This document shows positions 52,209 through 61,564 of a DNA stretch of 64,000 nucleotides, in pieces. Numbering within the stretch: position 1 is the stretch's first letter; each line of letters begins with the position of its first letter. The stretch spans positions 62,001 to 126,000 of the forward strand of contig JADKGC010000003.1 in assembly GCA_016717205.1 (NCBI GenBank), read 5' to 3'. This DNA is from Candidatus Flexifilum breve (lineage in GTDB: Bacteria; Chloroflexota; Anaerolineae; Aggregatilineales; Phototrophicaceae). A program made the translations under genes and the position numbers. The notes below the pieces were generated by a model. The model searched no databases. It saw only the letters and a program-made list of their open reading frames with translations, and had not been told where the DNA came from.

Positions 52209-53171
52209 ATGCCGCTTCTGTTTGATATGTCATTTGATCAATTGAAAACCTACGCAGGCACGAATCCTCGGCCCGGCGATTTCGATGCCTTCTGGGATGC
52301 GGCGCTAACCGAAATGCAACACACTGACTCTCAGGTCGAATGCGTCTCGGCCGATTTCGAGTGTGCCTTCGCCGAGTGTTTTCATTTGTATTTCACCGGC
52401 GTGCGCGGGGCGCGCATTCATGCCCGGTTCGTGAGACCCTTGCAGCGTTCCGGGAGTCAACCCGCCATACTGATGTTTCATGGGTATCAGGGCGCTTCAC
52501 CCCAGTGGGTTGAATTACTGCCCTACGCCGCACAAGGGTTTGTGGTGGCAGCGATGGACTGTCGTGGGCAGGCTGGGCTGTCCGAAGATATCGGCGGTCA
52601 CAAAGGAACTACACAGTCTGGCCACATCATTCGCGGACTGGATGGCCCGCCTGAAAACCTGTTGTTTCGGCATATTTTCCTAGATACCGCCCAGCTTGCA
52701 CGGATTGTTATGGATATGCCCGAAGTCGACGCAGGTCGCGTTGGCGTAACCGGCATCAGTCAGGGCGGCGGTCTCACGCTCGCGTGTGCGGCGCTCGAAC
52801 CGCGTATCCGCCGAGCCGCCCCGATCTTTCCCTTCCTGTGCGATTACCAACGGGTGTGGCAGATGGATCTGGCTCAAGATGCCTATGCGGAGCTGCGCAC
52901 CTACTTCCGCAATCACGATCCGCTGCACCAGCGCGAAGCCGCCATCTTTACTCAACTGGGCTACATCGATGTGCAGCATTTGGCACCGAGAATTCGGGCC
53001 GAGGTTCTCGCGAGTATCGGACTGATGGACACCGTGTGTCCGCCCTCCACGCAATTTGCTGCTTACAACAAGATCTCCGCGCCCAAGTCGTTCGCCGTGT
53101 ATCCCGATTTTGGGCACGAGGGGCTGCCAGGCATGTATGATGCGATTTTCCAGTTCATGCAATCGATGTAA
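52209..53171 (+). CDS. AXE1-family acetyl xylan esterase / cephalosporin-C deacetylase
   Basis: 320 residues, intracellular (no signal peptide). AXE1 marks: FDAFWDAALTEM at the N-terminus, AAMDCRGQAGLS (RGQ motif, about 115), the nucleophile VGVTGISQGGG (Ser at about 181), Asp in GLMDTVCPPST (about 273) and His in FGHEGLPG (about 300). It removes acetyl groups from oligosaccharides before other hydrolases act. A TTG at 52197 is an alternative start. It follows the DUF5703 gene by 134 bp of leader without recognisable features and may be co-transcribed. Confidence 0.9.
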   Translation: MPLLFDMSFDQLKTYAGTNPRPGDFDAFWDAALTEMQHTDSQVECVSADFECAFAECFHLYFTGVRGARIHARFVRPLQRSGSQPAILMFHGYQGASPQWVELLPYAAQGFVVAAMDCRGQAGLSEDIGGHKGTTQSGHIIRGLDGPPENLLFRHIFLDTAQLARIVMDMPEVDAGRVGVTGISQGGGLTLACAALEPRIRRAAPIFPFLCDYQRVWQMDLAQDAYAELRTYFRNHDPLHQREAAIFTQLGYIDVQHLAPRIRAEVLASIGLMDTVCPPSTQFAAYNKISAPKSFAVYPDFGHEGLPGMYDAIFQFMQSM

Positions 53172-53328
53172 TTGGCCAGATCGCAGCCGTCACTCAACAA
53201 AGTATGCCCGTTTGCCAAGTAGGGTAAATGCAATAACTTGCCCACTCGGTGCTGGCTCAGAACTCGACATCTTCAATCGAAACGGAATGCATCGACTGAG
53301 TGCGCTTTTGTCCAAGTACTTCGACGTA

Positions 53329-53364
53329 GGAATCCTATTTTGGGATTCCGCATCACCCTATACT
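53329..53364 (+). promoter_or_regulatory. Candidate operator and -10 before Dpp-type operon
   Basis: A perfect inverted repeat GGAATCC-N7-GGATTCC (53329-53335, 53343-53349) is followed by TATACT (53359-53364). No good -35 is seen, which would fit an activator site in its place. The next gene begins at 53430. Confidence 0.45.
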
Positions 53365-53429
53365 ACAGACAAAATGTGACTTTTGTCGCATTTGATATTG
53401 ATTCCATGATAGTTGCATTGGAGCAAATT

Positions 53430-55148
53430 ATGTGGGGAATTAGGAAAATTCTTGCGTTTCTCGTGCTGCTTATGAGCATTGGTTCCGTTTCGTTGGGTGT
53501 CGTGACGGCTCAAGACGATACCGTCTTTCGGGTCATCGAGCCGGTGGCTTACCGTGCGGCGGGGATGCTGGCGACCCCCAGTGAACGCGCTGGGCATGTC
53601 GTCGATCTGCTGTGGCTGCCGCTCGTCGGCGGCGACACGAATGCTCAACCCGTCCCCACGGGTTTAGCCGAATCGTGGGAAGTAGCCGCGGACAATATGT
53701 CGGTTGTCTTCACGCTGCGTCAGGATGCCAAGTTCTCCGATGGTTCGCCGATCACAGCCGCTGATGCCGCGTGGAGCATCAACTATCAGATTATGAGCGG
53801 TCATCCCGACATCTACGGTCAACACGACTTCTTCCCTGCCCGCCGTGAATACGCGAACATTGTCGGCGCGCAAGAAGTCTTCGACGGCGGTATTCCAGCG
53901 GATGAGTTCGGCGCGGCGGATGTCGCAGGCATCATCGCGGTGGATGATTACACGCTGCGCATCGAATTCACACAGCCGACCCTGTTTATGCTCAATAACC
54001 TCCAGTTTGCGCGTATAGCCAAAGCCGAATCGGTGCTGGCCAGTGCCGGCAAAACCTATGCCGAAGATGCCTACTGGACGACCGAACCCGGTGCCGTGTT
54101 TTCTGGTCCGTTCATGCTGGAGTCCTTTACATCCGGCAGCGGCATGACACTCGTGCCTAATCCCTACTGGTTTGGCGCTGCACCAACTATTAGCCGCGTG
54201 GAGTCCATTTTTGTCCAAGACCTGTCTTCGGGCATTGCCGCCTTCGAAAATGGTGAAGCCGATTTTGTCGACTTCTCGATGACTCCGATTGACGTGGCGA
54301 ACCTGGCATCGTCGGAATATCTGCAGTCCAGCCTCGTGAGCTATCCCGGTTTAGGTGTCTTTCAGTTTTTCGTGACGCCCTTCCGCCCGATGGACGACGT
54401 GCATGTGCGCCGCGCGATCTCGATGGCGATTGACCGGCAGGCGCTGACCAATGTATTGGGCGGCGGCGAGGGACAAACAACCTATCAGGTGATTTCCGGT
54501 CACTTTGCGCCCGCCAACGTCAACTGCGCGGATCAATTCGCCAGCGTTGTTGGTATGCCCTACGATCCAGCCGCGGCTCAGGCCGAACTCGCCTTGTCAC
54601 CCTATGCCGCGGATATCGCCACGATGCCGCTCAACATGCAGTTGGGCATGTTCGGGATGCCGCTCTCGCAGGACTTGATCATCGCTCAGGTTGTCCAAGC
54701 GATGCTTCAGCAGAATCTCGGCATCACGGTGAACATTCAGTCGTCACCCATCGCTGACTTCAACGCGCCGCCCTACCCGACGCACCTGTGGCCGAACGAA
54801 CAGGGCGATCACTTCATCGATCAGATGGCGTTTATGAACAACCTCGCCTCTCTGAATTCCGCCGACCCGCTGCCCGATGAAGCGCAGATGGGGATGGTGA
54901 CAACACCGCGTGTCCCCGAACTCCTTGACCTGATGGCGCAGGCCGCTGCCGCGACCGACATCACCAGCCGGTGCGAGCTTCTGGCGCAAGCCCAGCAGGT
55001 GTGGGTCGATCAGGTGTATACCATTGACCTGTTCACACTTGATAGTTCGATGCTGATCGCTCCGTACGTCGAAGGGGAAGTGATCAACAACTTTGGTGGT
55101 TCACTCAGTTTCCGTGAAACCCTCGAAGGCCTCAGTTACAACCGCTAG
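53430..55148 (+). CDS. Dpp/Opp-type ABC substrate-binding protein (SBP family 5)
   Basis: 572 residues. ATG 53430 follows GGAG and gives a signal peptide (KILAFLVLLMSIGSVSLGVVTAQ). Family-5 landmarks: LAESWEVAADNMSVVFTLRQ (about 85-105), FSDGSPITAADAAWSINY (about 108-125), and DDVHVRRAISMAIDRQALTN (about 320-339). Such proteins bind peptides, nickel complexes or oligosaccharides; with GH106 and DUF5703 enzymes downstream an oligosaccharide is likely. It leads a separate transporter operon (53.4-59.2 kb) of the same locus. Confidence 0.9.
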   Translation: MWGIRKILAFLVLLMSIGSVSLGVVTAQDDTVFRVIEPVAYRAAGMLATPSERAGHVVDLLWLPLVGGDTNAQPVPTGLAESWEVAADNMSVVFTLRQDAKFSDGSPITAADAAWSINYQIMSGHPDIYGQHDFFPARREYANIVGAQEVFDGGIPADEFGAADVAGIIAVDDYTLRIEFTQPTLFMLNNLQFARIAKAESVLASAGKTYAEDAYWTTEPGAVFSGPFMLESFTSGSGMTLVPNPYWFGAAPTISRVESIFVQDLSSGIAAFENGEADFVDFSMTPIDVANLASSEYLQSSLVSYPGLGVFQFFVTPFRPMDDVHVRRAISMAIDRQALTNVLGGGEGQTTYQVISGHFAPANVNCADQFASVVGMPYDPAAAQAELALSPYAADIATMPLNMQLGMFGMPLSQDLIIAQVVQAMLQQNLGITVNIQSSPIADFNAPPYPTHLWPNEQGDHFIDQMAFMNNLASLNSADPLPDEAQMGMVTTPRVPELLDLMAQAAAATDITSRCELLAQAQQVWVDQVYTIDLFTLDSSMLIAPYVEGEVINNFGGSLSFRETLEGLSYNR

Positions 55149-55160
55149 GCAGCGGTTGTA
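55137..55160 (+). promoter_or_regulatory. Hairpin over stop codon of binding-protein gene
   Basis: Perfect 9-bp stem (55137-55145 with 55152-55160) whose loop contains the TAG stop (55146-55148). It is the first of two successive hairpins before the dppB-like gene. Confidence 0.6.
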
Positions 55161-55171
55161 GTCCGTCGATT

Positions 55172-55216
55172 CCGCAAGGCTCAGCACCCGTGAAGGGACT
55201 GGTCTGAGCCTTGCGG
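55172..55216 (+). promoter_or_regulatory. Long stem-loop between binding-protein and permease genes
   Basis: Perfect 13-bp stem, CCGCAAGGCTCAG (55172-55184) with its complement (55204-55216), 19-nt loop, no T run. Same position and probable mRNA-stabilising role as the stem-loops at 18721, 35614 and 47726. Confidence 0.7.
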
Positions 55217-55276
55217 TCGGCATCCGCGGTGGGCAGTCGAAAATGATCTGAAAAATGTTCATTATGGTGAACCAGC

Positions 55277-56227
55277 ATGTTTAGCTTTCTAGTGCGCCGC
55301 CTCGCCGGTTTGATCCCCTTGCTGTTGGTGGTGAGCGCGTTTGTATTTGTTTTGGGGCAGTATGGCGCGGGCGATCTCGCCGCCTATTTGACCTTTCAAC
55401 GCAGCGGTGGACGTTTCGATCAGGAGTTGTATGATCGCTACCGCGCTGAACTCGGTCTGGATGATCCCGTCTTGCTTCGCTATACCACGTGGCTTGGAAA
55501 AGCGCTCCAAGGCGATCTCGGTCGCTCTTATGTGGCGATTGGTGAGCCAGAGATCGCCGACCTGCTCGCGCGATCGCTGCCGATTACCCTGCAATTGGCA
55601 TTCGCTGCGTTGGTCTTCGTCACCTGTACCGCTGTCCCTATCGGTTTTATCACCGCGCTCTATCGCAACTCCCTGCTCGACCGCTTGCTGGTCTCGGCGG
55701 CCTCCGTGCTCTCGACTATTCCCGCGTTCGTCCTCGCGCCGCTCAGCATGATTGTGATTGTCAATCAACTGCATCTGCTGCCCTCGGTCGGGTTGGGCTG
55801 GCGCGGTTTGTTCAGTCAGGAGACGATTCTGCCGGCGGCTTGTCTGGCCGCTGGCCCGTTCCTGAATCTTGTCCGCTTCACCCGCGCCTCGGTGCTGGAA
55901 GTTCTATCTCAGGACTATATTCGCGCGGCGCGAGCGCGCGGTCTCTCGACTCTTCAGGTGCTCCTCTATCACGTGGTGCGCAACAGCCTCACCCCGGTGA
56001 TCACAGTGTTGGGGCTGACGGCCGGGCAGTTGGTCGGCAGCACCTTGTTCGTTGAGGCGATTTTCAATTTGCAGGGTTTCGGGCAGGTCGTCGCCCGCGC
56101 GTTGACGCTGGGTGATATTCAGACCGCGACGGCGGGGGCGCTGGTGGGCACTGTGATTGTGTTGTTGTCCAACCTGATGGTCGATGTGTTTTATGTCATG
56201 GTCGATCCCCGTGTCAAACTTTCCTGA
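55277..56227 (+). CDS. dppB: DppB-type ABC permease
   Basis: 316 residues. N-terminal FLVRRLAGLIPLLLVVSAFVFVL is the standard DppB/OppB opening, followed by the periplasmic loop with LGLDDPVLLRYTTWLGKALQGDLGRS (about 55-80) and five more helices. The EAA-type loop is YIRAARARGLSTLQVLLYHV (about 214-233). It precedes the dppC-like gene by 10 bp. Carries the substrate captured by the binding protein upstream. Confidence 0.92.
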   Translation: MFSFLVRRLAGLIPLLLVVSAFVFVLGQYGAGDLAAYLTFQRSGGRFDQELYDRYRAELGLDDPVLLRYTTWLGKALQGDLGRSYVAIGEPEIADLLARSLPITLQLAFAALVFVTCTAVPIGFITALYRNSLLDRLLVSAASVLSTIPAFVLAPLSMIVIVNQLHLLPSVGLGWRGLFSQETILPAACLAAGPFLNLVRFTRASVLEVLSQDYIRAARARGLSTLQVLLYHVVRNSLTPVITVLGLTAGQLVGSTLFVEAIFNLQGFGQVVARALTLGDIQTATAGALVGTVIVLLSNLMVDVFYVMVDPRVKLS

Positions 56228-56237
56228 AGGTGAGCCG

Positions 56238-57217
56238 ATGAGCGCCGAGATCGATAATCAGTCCACAGACGCTGCCGCGCTGTGGCGCACCAGCAAGCCG
56301 CGCACCTTTTGGAGTGATGCTGTCCACAGCTTCGCGCATAACTTCACCGGAATGCTCGGTTTGCTGATCTTCGTCCTGCTGCTGCTGGCCGCCATCTTTG
56401 CCAATCAGATCGCGCCGTATGACTACCTGACGCAGGACTGGAACAACCTGCTTAAGCCGCCGAATGGCGCGCACCTGATGGGGACAGACGAACTCGGACG
56501 CGATGTCTTTAGCCGCGTGCTCATGGGCGCGCGCACGGCGTTTCTCGTCGCGTTGTGCATCTCGACCGTGTCGACTACGATCGGGTTGTTCGCCGGAGCG
56601 TTGAGCGCTTTCCTCGGCGGTTGGGTGGATCGGGTCGTGGTGTGGATTATGGACGCGCTGCTCAGCTTTCCCTCGATTTGGCTGGCGGCCTTTGTGAGCG
56701 TGGTTACCCGCCCAACCATTGATTCCCTGACCAGCAGCTTGTATGCGAGTACCGGTTGGGCGCTGTTTCAGGATCGCGTCATCTTCAGCTATTTAGTCGT
56801 CATCTTTGCGATTGGCTTCGTGGCGTGGCCCTATATGGGGCGCTTAGTGCGGAGTCAGGTGCTGTCGCTGCGCGAGAAAGAGTTCATCGAAGCGGCGCGC
56901 GCGCACTCGGCGCGGGGACGCGCTGGGTCACGATGCGCCATTTGATTCCGAATGTGCTGGGTTCCGTCATCGTGACTTTCACCTTGAGCTTCGGGAATGC
57001 CATGCTCTACGAATCCAGCCTGAGTTTCTTGGGGATCGGTATTCAGCCGCCGGGCGCAAGCTGGGGGCGCATGATCTTTGAGGCCCTGAGCCGCCTACGC
57101 GCCCAGCCCTACCTGATCATCATGCCGGGTCTGACGCTGACACTGGTGGTGCTGTCGCTGCAGTTTGTGGGGGATGCGCTCAACGATGCTCTAAACCCAC
57201 GTTCACACTCACGCTAG
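56238..57217 (+). pseudogene. dppC: DppC-type ABC permease with +2 frameshift
   Basis: The DppC pattern is complete over two frames: LGLLIFVLLLLAAIFANQIAPYDY and HLMGTDELGRDVFSRVLMGARTAF in frame one (56238 to about 56905), then LGAGTRWVTMRHLIPNVLGS and SLSFLGIGIQPPGASWGRMI in the other frame, ending at 57217. The break lies in a CG-dinucleotide run (GCGCGCGCGC, about 56896-56906) inside the EAA loop EFIEAARALGAG; one GC unit too many explains it. In the raw frame the protein ends at 56945. A slipped repeat, phase variation or a sequence error are the options; the other four transport genes are intact. Confidence 0.85.
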
Positions 57218-57255
57218 CTGACCAAAGATAACGGTTTTTGACAGGAATAGTTCGG

Positions 57256-58251
57256 ATGAGTCTGGAACAACGGCAAAGTGATGTGTTGCAGGTCAAGCGG
57301 CTGCAAGTTCAGTTTAAAACGCGTGACGGTCTCGTCTACGCCGTGCAAGACCTGTCTTTTGAGGCCGCTCCCGGAGAGATTGTCGGTTTGGTGGGCGAAT
57401 CCGGGTGTGGCAAATCGACAGCGGCGCTGGCGTTGATGCGCCTCGTCCCTAAACCGGGACGGATCGTCGGTGGCAGCATAGTGCTCAACAACCGCGACAT
57501 TCTGACGTTAAGCGAGGCGGAGATGCGGTCGCTGCGTGGTCGCGAAGTCGCGATGGTCTTTCAGGACGCGCTCACCGCGCTCGATCCGCGCATGACGGTG
57601 GGACGCCAGATCATGGAACCGCTGCGGATTCACTTGAAACTCACGCCGAAAGCCGCGCGTGCCCGAGCCGCCGATCTGCTGGCTCAAGTGGGGATTCCCT
57701 CGCCCGCGAGTCGCCTCAACCAGTTTCCCCACGAGTTTTCTGGGGGAATGCGCCAGCGCGTCATGATTGCGCTGGCACTGTCGTGCAGCCCGTCGCTGCT
57801 CATTGCGGATGAACCGACCACCGCGCTGGACGTGACCACGCAAAATCAGATTCTCAACCTGCTGGTCAAGCTCAAGGATGAGACGGGCGCGGCCATTGTG
57901 CTGATCACGCATGACGTGGGCGTCGTCTCGAATGTCTGTGATCGGGTGGTCGTCATGTACGCGGGGCGGGAAGTCGAAGTCGGCGGCACACACGCTATTT
58001 TCACGGGGGCGCGCCACCCGTATTCCCGCGGGCTGCTTGAATCGACGTTGATGCTGGATGGTGATCGCACGCGACCGCTCGAAGCCATCCCCGGCCTCCC
58101 CCCGGAACTGATCGACTTGCCGCCGGGCTGCGTCTTCTACCCGCGCTGCAAATACCGATCCGATCAGTGCAAAACCGCAGCTCCCCGGCTGGAACCCGTA
58201 GCGCATGCGCACGAAGCCGCCTGCTGGAATTGGAGATCGATCGACGCATGA
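57256..58251 (+). CDS. dppD: DppD-type ABC ATPase
   Basis: 331 residues from ATG 57256 (GGA site 9 bp upstream; an in-frame TTG at 57238 is less likely). Walker A GESGCGKST (about 45-53), Q-loop FQDALTALDPRMTVG (about 103), signature FSGGMRQRVMIALAL (about 160), Walker B LLIADEPTTALDVTTQ (about 180-195), His switch ITHDVG, and the C-terminal oligopeptide-transporter domain with the cysteine cluster CVFYPRCKYRSDQCK (about 295-309). The cysteines probably bind an Fe-S cluster, as in related Dpp/Opp ATPases. Confidence 0.93.
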   Translation: MSLEQRQSDVLQVKRLQVQFKTRDGLVYAVQDLSFEAAPGEIVGLVGESGCGKSTAALALMRLVPKPGRIVGGSIVLNNRDILTLSEAEMRSLRGREVAMVFQDALTALDPRMTVGRQIMEPLRIHLKLTPKAARARAADLLAQVGIPSPASRLNQFPHEFSGGMRQRVMIALALSCSPSLLIADEPTTALDVTTQNQILNLLVKLKDETGAAIVLITHDVGVVSNVCDRVVVMYAGREVEVGGTHAIFTGARHPYSRGLLESTLMLDGDRTRPLEAIPGLPPELIDLPPGCVFYPRCKYRSDQCKTAAPRLEPVAHAHEAACWNWRSIDA

Positions 58252-59243
58252 CGACTCAACCTGAAGTGCTCGGTGTACATAATCTGCGCACGCATTTTCC
58301 GGGTCCCGCGCTCGGTTTGCCGTGGCAGGGACGCGCGACAGTGCGCGCGGTCGATGATGTCAGCTTTTCGATTGCTCACGGTCGCACGCTGGGCTTGGTG
58401 GGCGAATCGGGCTGTGGCAAATCGACTGTGGCGCGTTCGGTACTCCAACTGGTGCGCCCGACGAGCGGTCAGGTGCTCTTCAATGGCGTTGACCTCTGCG
58501 GATTGAAACCCAAAGCGCTCGTACCGCTGCGCAAGCAGATGCAAATCATCTTTCAAGATCCGTATGCATCGCTCGACCCGCGCGCCACCATCGGCTTTAC
58601 CATTGGTGAAGGGCTGTTGATTCACAAATTGGTCAATGAACGCGATCTGCGGCAGCGCGTCGCCGATCTCATGGTGATGGTCGGCTTGAACCCGGCTTTT
58701 GAGAATCGCTACCCGCATGAGTTCAGCGGTGGGCAGCGGCAGCGCGTGGGGATCGCGCGGGCACTGGCGACGAATCCCGAGTTCATCATTGGTGATGAGC
58801 CGATCTCGGCCTTGGATGTGTCGATTCAGGCGCAGATCATCAACTTACTGCGCGATCTGCGCGCCCGTTTGAACCTCACCATGCTGTTCATTTCGCATGA
58901 TCTCCGCGCGGTTCGTTACCTGAGTGATGAAGTCGCTGTGATGTACCTCGGCAAGATCGTCGAAAGCGCGCCTACCGATCTGCTCTTCAAGCAACCGGCC
59001 CATCCCTACACCCAAGCCTTGCTGAGTTCAGTGCCCCAGCCGCGCTGGTCAAACAGCGGACGGGCTGCCGAGATCAAGGGCGAGGTTCCCAGCCCCCTCA
59101 ACCCACCAGCGGGATGCTATTTCTCGACGCGCTGCCCCCACGTCATGGCGCGCTGCAAGCAAGAACAGCCCGCGCTGGTCGAAGTGCAACCCGGACACAA
59201 AGCCGCCTGTTTTCTCCTAAGTGATGCGAGTCGTTCTGAATGA
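58248..59243 (+). CDS. dppF: DppF-type ABC ATPase
   Basis: 331 residues; ATGA overlap with dppD. Walker A GESGCGKST (about 58-66), FQDPYASLDPRATIG (about 103), signature FSGGQRQRVGIARAL (about 160), Walker B FIIGDEPISALDVSIQ (about 181-196), and the C-terminal cysteine pattern CYFSTRCPHVMARCKQ (about 293-308). An insertion near residue 20-27 (GPALGLPWQGR) is the place where DppF proteins list their IGGLF-type variable loop. It ends with an ATGA overlap into the second DUF5703 gene. Confidence 0.93.
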   Translation: MTTQPEVLGVHNLRTHFPGPALGLPWQGRATVRAVDDVSFSIAHGRTLGLVGESGCGKSTVARSVLQLVRPTSGQVLFNGVDLCGLKPKALVPLRKQMQIIFQDPYASLDPRATIGFTIGEGLLIHKLVNERDLRQRVADLMVMVGLNPAFENRYPHEFSGGQRQRVGIARALATNPEFIIGDEPISALDVSIQAQIINLLRDLRARLNLTMLFISHDLRAVRYLSDEVAVMYLGKIVESAPTDLLFKQPAHPYTQALLSSVPQPRWSNSGRAAEIKGEVPSPLNPPAGCYFSTRCPHVMARCKQEQPALVEVQPGHKAACFLLSDASRSE

Positions 59244-61525
59244 CCTTCTCACTGATTGACGCTATGCGCACGTACAACCTGATCTGGGAGCAGCAGAGTG
59301 CTCATTCCGGCGAATCGATGCCGGTTGGGGGACACAGCATCGGCTGTAACGTCTGGGTCGAAAATGACGACCTGCTGCTGTACTTCGCGCAATCCGGCGC
59401 ATTTGACGAAAACGGCTCCATGCTCAAAGGCGGGCGCTTGCGCGTACGCAGCACGCCGACTCCGTTTGCGCTGAAGTTCCGGCAGACACTGGAACTGTAC
59501 GACGGGTACATCCATATCGAAGGCGTGTCTGAGCAGGGGACGGTGCACATCCGCGTCTGGGTGGAGGTGGGGCGTCCCGTCATTCATGTGGATTGGAGCG
59601 CGAGTTTTGCGGCGGATCTCACAGTCACTTACGAAAGCTGGCGCACCGAAGACCGCCGCGTCGAGAGCCAATCGTACGAGTTGTTCCAGTGCAAGGAAGT
59701 GTGGGGGGATCCAACCACCCCGATTGTGTTTCACAAGGATCAGATTGAAGTCACGCGCGCCGATGAGCTGTTGTTCTATCACCGCAACCGCAACGACGAT
59801 CTCTCGTTTGACCGCGAAATGGATACGCAAGGGATGCAGTCGGTCAAGGCCGGACTGTACAACCCGCAGCACAACCGCACGATGGGCGGGCTGCTGACGG
59901 CTCCCGGGTTGGAGTATACGGGAACGCAGCGCGGGCGGTATGTCGATACCGATTTTGTTGGCTATCAGTTCCAGCCGCCCCAGCCAACCTCCGCGCAAAA
60001 ACTGCAAATCACCCTGTACACCGCGCAGACCAATACGCTGGAAGCGTGGATAAGCGCCCTGCGCGCCCTTGATCACGAGGCGACTGAAGATGACCATGCA
60101 CTGGAAGCCGCCCTAGCCTGGTGGCAGGCGTACTGGGCGCGCAGCTATATCGTCATCAACGGCGCGACGCCCGACGAACAGGATGTTATGTGGCAAATCG
60201 GGCGCAATTATCAACTGTTCCGCTACCTGCTCGGGTGCAACTATTACGGGGAATACCCGACCAAGTTCAACGGTGGGCTCTTCACGTTTGATCCGATTTT
60301 CGCCGGGAAAAGCCCCTGGTCTGAGCAAAAACTGCACTACACGCCGGACTACCGCTTATGGGGCGGCGGATCGCATACCAGTCAAAACCAGCGCCTCGTG
60401 TATTGGCCCATGCTCAAGTCCGGTGATTTTGGCATGCTGCCGCAGATCTTCAATTTCTTCAATCGTCTGCTCGAAACAGCGACCCTCCGCGCCCAGTTCT
60501 ACTTTGATGTAGATGGCGCGGTCTACCCGGAACAGATCGGCATTTACGGCTTGTGCCCAACGTGCGATCACGGGTGGGGAAACACCACCGGCTTGCCCGT
60601 GCCACAAATCAAGTATCATTTTTCCACGGCACTAGAAATCGGTGTGATGCTGATCGAATATGCCGCTTATACCCACAAGGATATTGGGGAATATATCGGT
60701 TTTCTGGATGGAATCGTCAAATTCTATGATGGTTTCTATCCACAGAATGATGCGCGCGGCAAGATGATCATCGAACCCGGCAATGCGCTGGAAACCTATC
60801 ATCCGGTTCGCAATCCAATTGATGCGGTGTCCGGTCTCCACGCCTTGCTGGGACGCATGCTGGCGCTGCCGGAGCGCTACAGTTTGCCGGAACAGCGGGC
60901 GAACTGGCGGGGCATTCTGGAGCGTGTGCCGCCGATCACCACCCGCACGAAAGCCGGTCAGACGATCATCGCGTATGCCGGAAGCACGTCAGAGCGCCAT
61001 AACGTCGAAATCCCCGAACTGTATCCGGTGTTTCCCTTTGGCCAGTATGGCATCGGCCAGCCCGATTTACAGTTGGCCATCGATACGGCGCGGCTAGCGG
61101 CGGAAGGCGATGAGCAGTTGTCCCACATTAGCTGGCATCAACAGGGGATTCAGTACGCAAAACTGGGGATGTTGTCCGAAGCCAGCGACTTCCTGATTCG
61201 GAAACTCGGCAATGCCGATCAGCGCGTGCCGGTGTACTGGGGGCCGGGTCATGATTGGACGCCGGATCACAATTGGGGTGGCTCGGGCATGATTCAGCTT
61301 CAAGAAATGCTGCTGCAAACTAACGGTGACACCGTCTACCTTTTGCCGTGCTGGGATAAAAGCGTCGATGTGACGTTTCGCCTGCATGCGCCGGGGAACA
61401 CGATCATCGAATGTGAACACATTGACGGGCAGCTGCGTCGTCTGACCATGACCAGCGACCTCCCGCGCCTTCAAGTCGAAGTGCGGCCCACGCCTGAGAG
61501 CGCGGGGGCCGAATCCGGTGATTGA
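59240..61525 (+). CDS. DUF5703-family glycoside hydrolase-like protein, second copy
   Basis: 761 residues, ATGA overlap with the dppF-like gene. Beginning YNLIWEQQSAHSGESMPVGGHSIGCNVW and FRQTLELYDGYIHI parallels the copy at 49735, and conserved C-terminal blocks (AWWQAYWARSYIVINGATPD, HGWGNTTGLPVPQIKYHF, NPIDAVSGLHALLGRMLALP) mark the same family. The two copies are moderately similar and sit behind two different importers, so they probably handle related but distinct oligosaccharides. No signal peptide; cytoplasmic. Catalytic residues are not known for the family. Confidence 0.82.
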   Translation: MTFSLIDAMRTYNLIWEQQSAHSGESMPVGGHSIGCNVWVENDDLLLYFAQSGAFDENGSMLKGGRLRVRSTPTPFALKFRQTLELYDGYIHIEGVSEQGTVHIRVWVEVGRPVIHVDWSASFAADLTVTYESWRTEDRRVESQSYELFQCKEVWGDPTTPIVFHKDQIEVTRADELLFYHRNRNDDLSFDREMDTQGMQSVKAGLYNPQHNRTMGGLLTAPGLEYTGTQRGRYVDTDFVGYQFQPPQPTSAQKLQITLYTAQTNTLEAWISALRALDHEATEDDHALEAALAWWQAYWARSYIVINGATPDEQDVMWQIGRNYQLFRYLLGCNYYGEYPTKFNGGLFTFDPIFAGKSPWSEQKLHYTPDYRLWGGGSHTSQNQRLVYWPMLKSGDFGMLPQIFNFFNRLLETATLRAQFYFDVDGAVYPEQIGIYGLCPTCDHGWGNTTGLPVPQIKYHFSTALEIGVMLIEYAAYTHKDIGEYIGFLDGIVKFYDGFYPQNDARGKMIIEPGNALETYHPVRNPIDAVSGLHALLGRMLALPERYSLPEQRANWRGILERVPPITTRTKAGQTIIAYAGSTSERHNVEIPELYPVFPFGQYGIGQPDLQLAIDTARLAAEGDEQLSHISWHQQGIQYAKLGMLSEASDFLIRKLGNADQRVPVYWGPGHDWTPDHNWGGSGMIQLQEMLLQTNGDTVYLLPCWDKSVDVTFRLHAPGNTIIECEHIDGQLRRLTMTSDLPRLQVEVRPTPESAGAESGD

Positions 61526-61534
61526 CAGAACACG

Positions 61535-61559
61535 TCGTGCCGCTTTCTCTAGGGCACGA
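61535..61559 (+). promoter_or_regulatory. Stem-loop before GH106-like gene
   Basis: TCGTGCC (61535-61541) pairs with GGCACGA (61553-61559), 11-nt loop, 10 bp behind the DUF5703 stop region. It may tune the last gene of the operon; no T run. Confidence 0.5.
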
Positions 61560-61564
61560 ATCAA

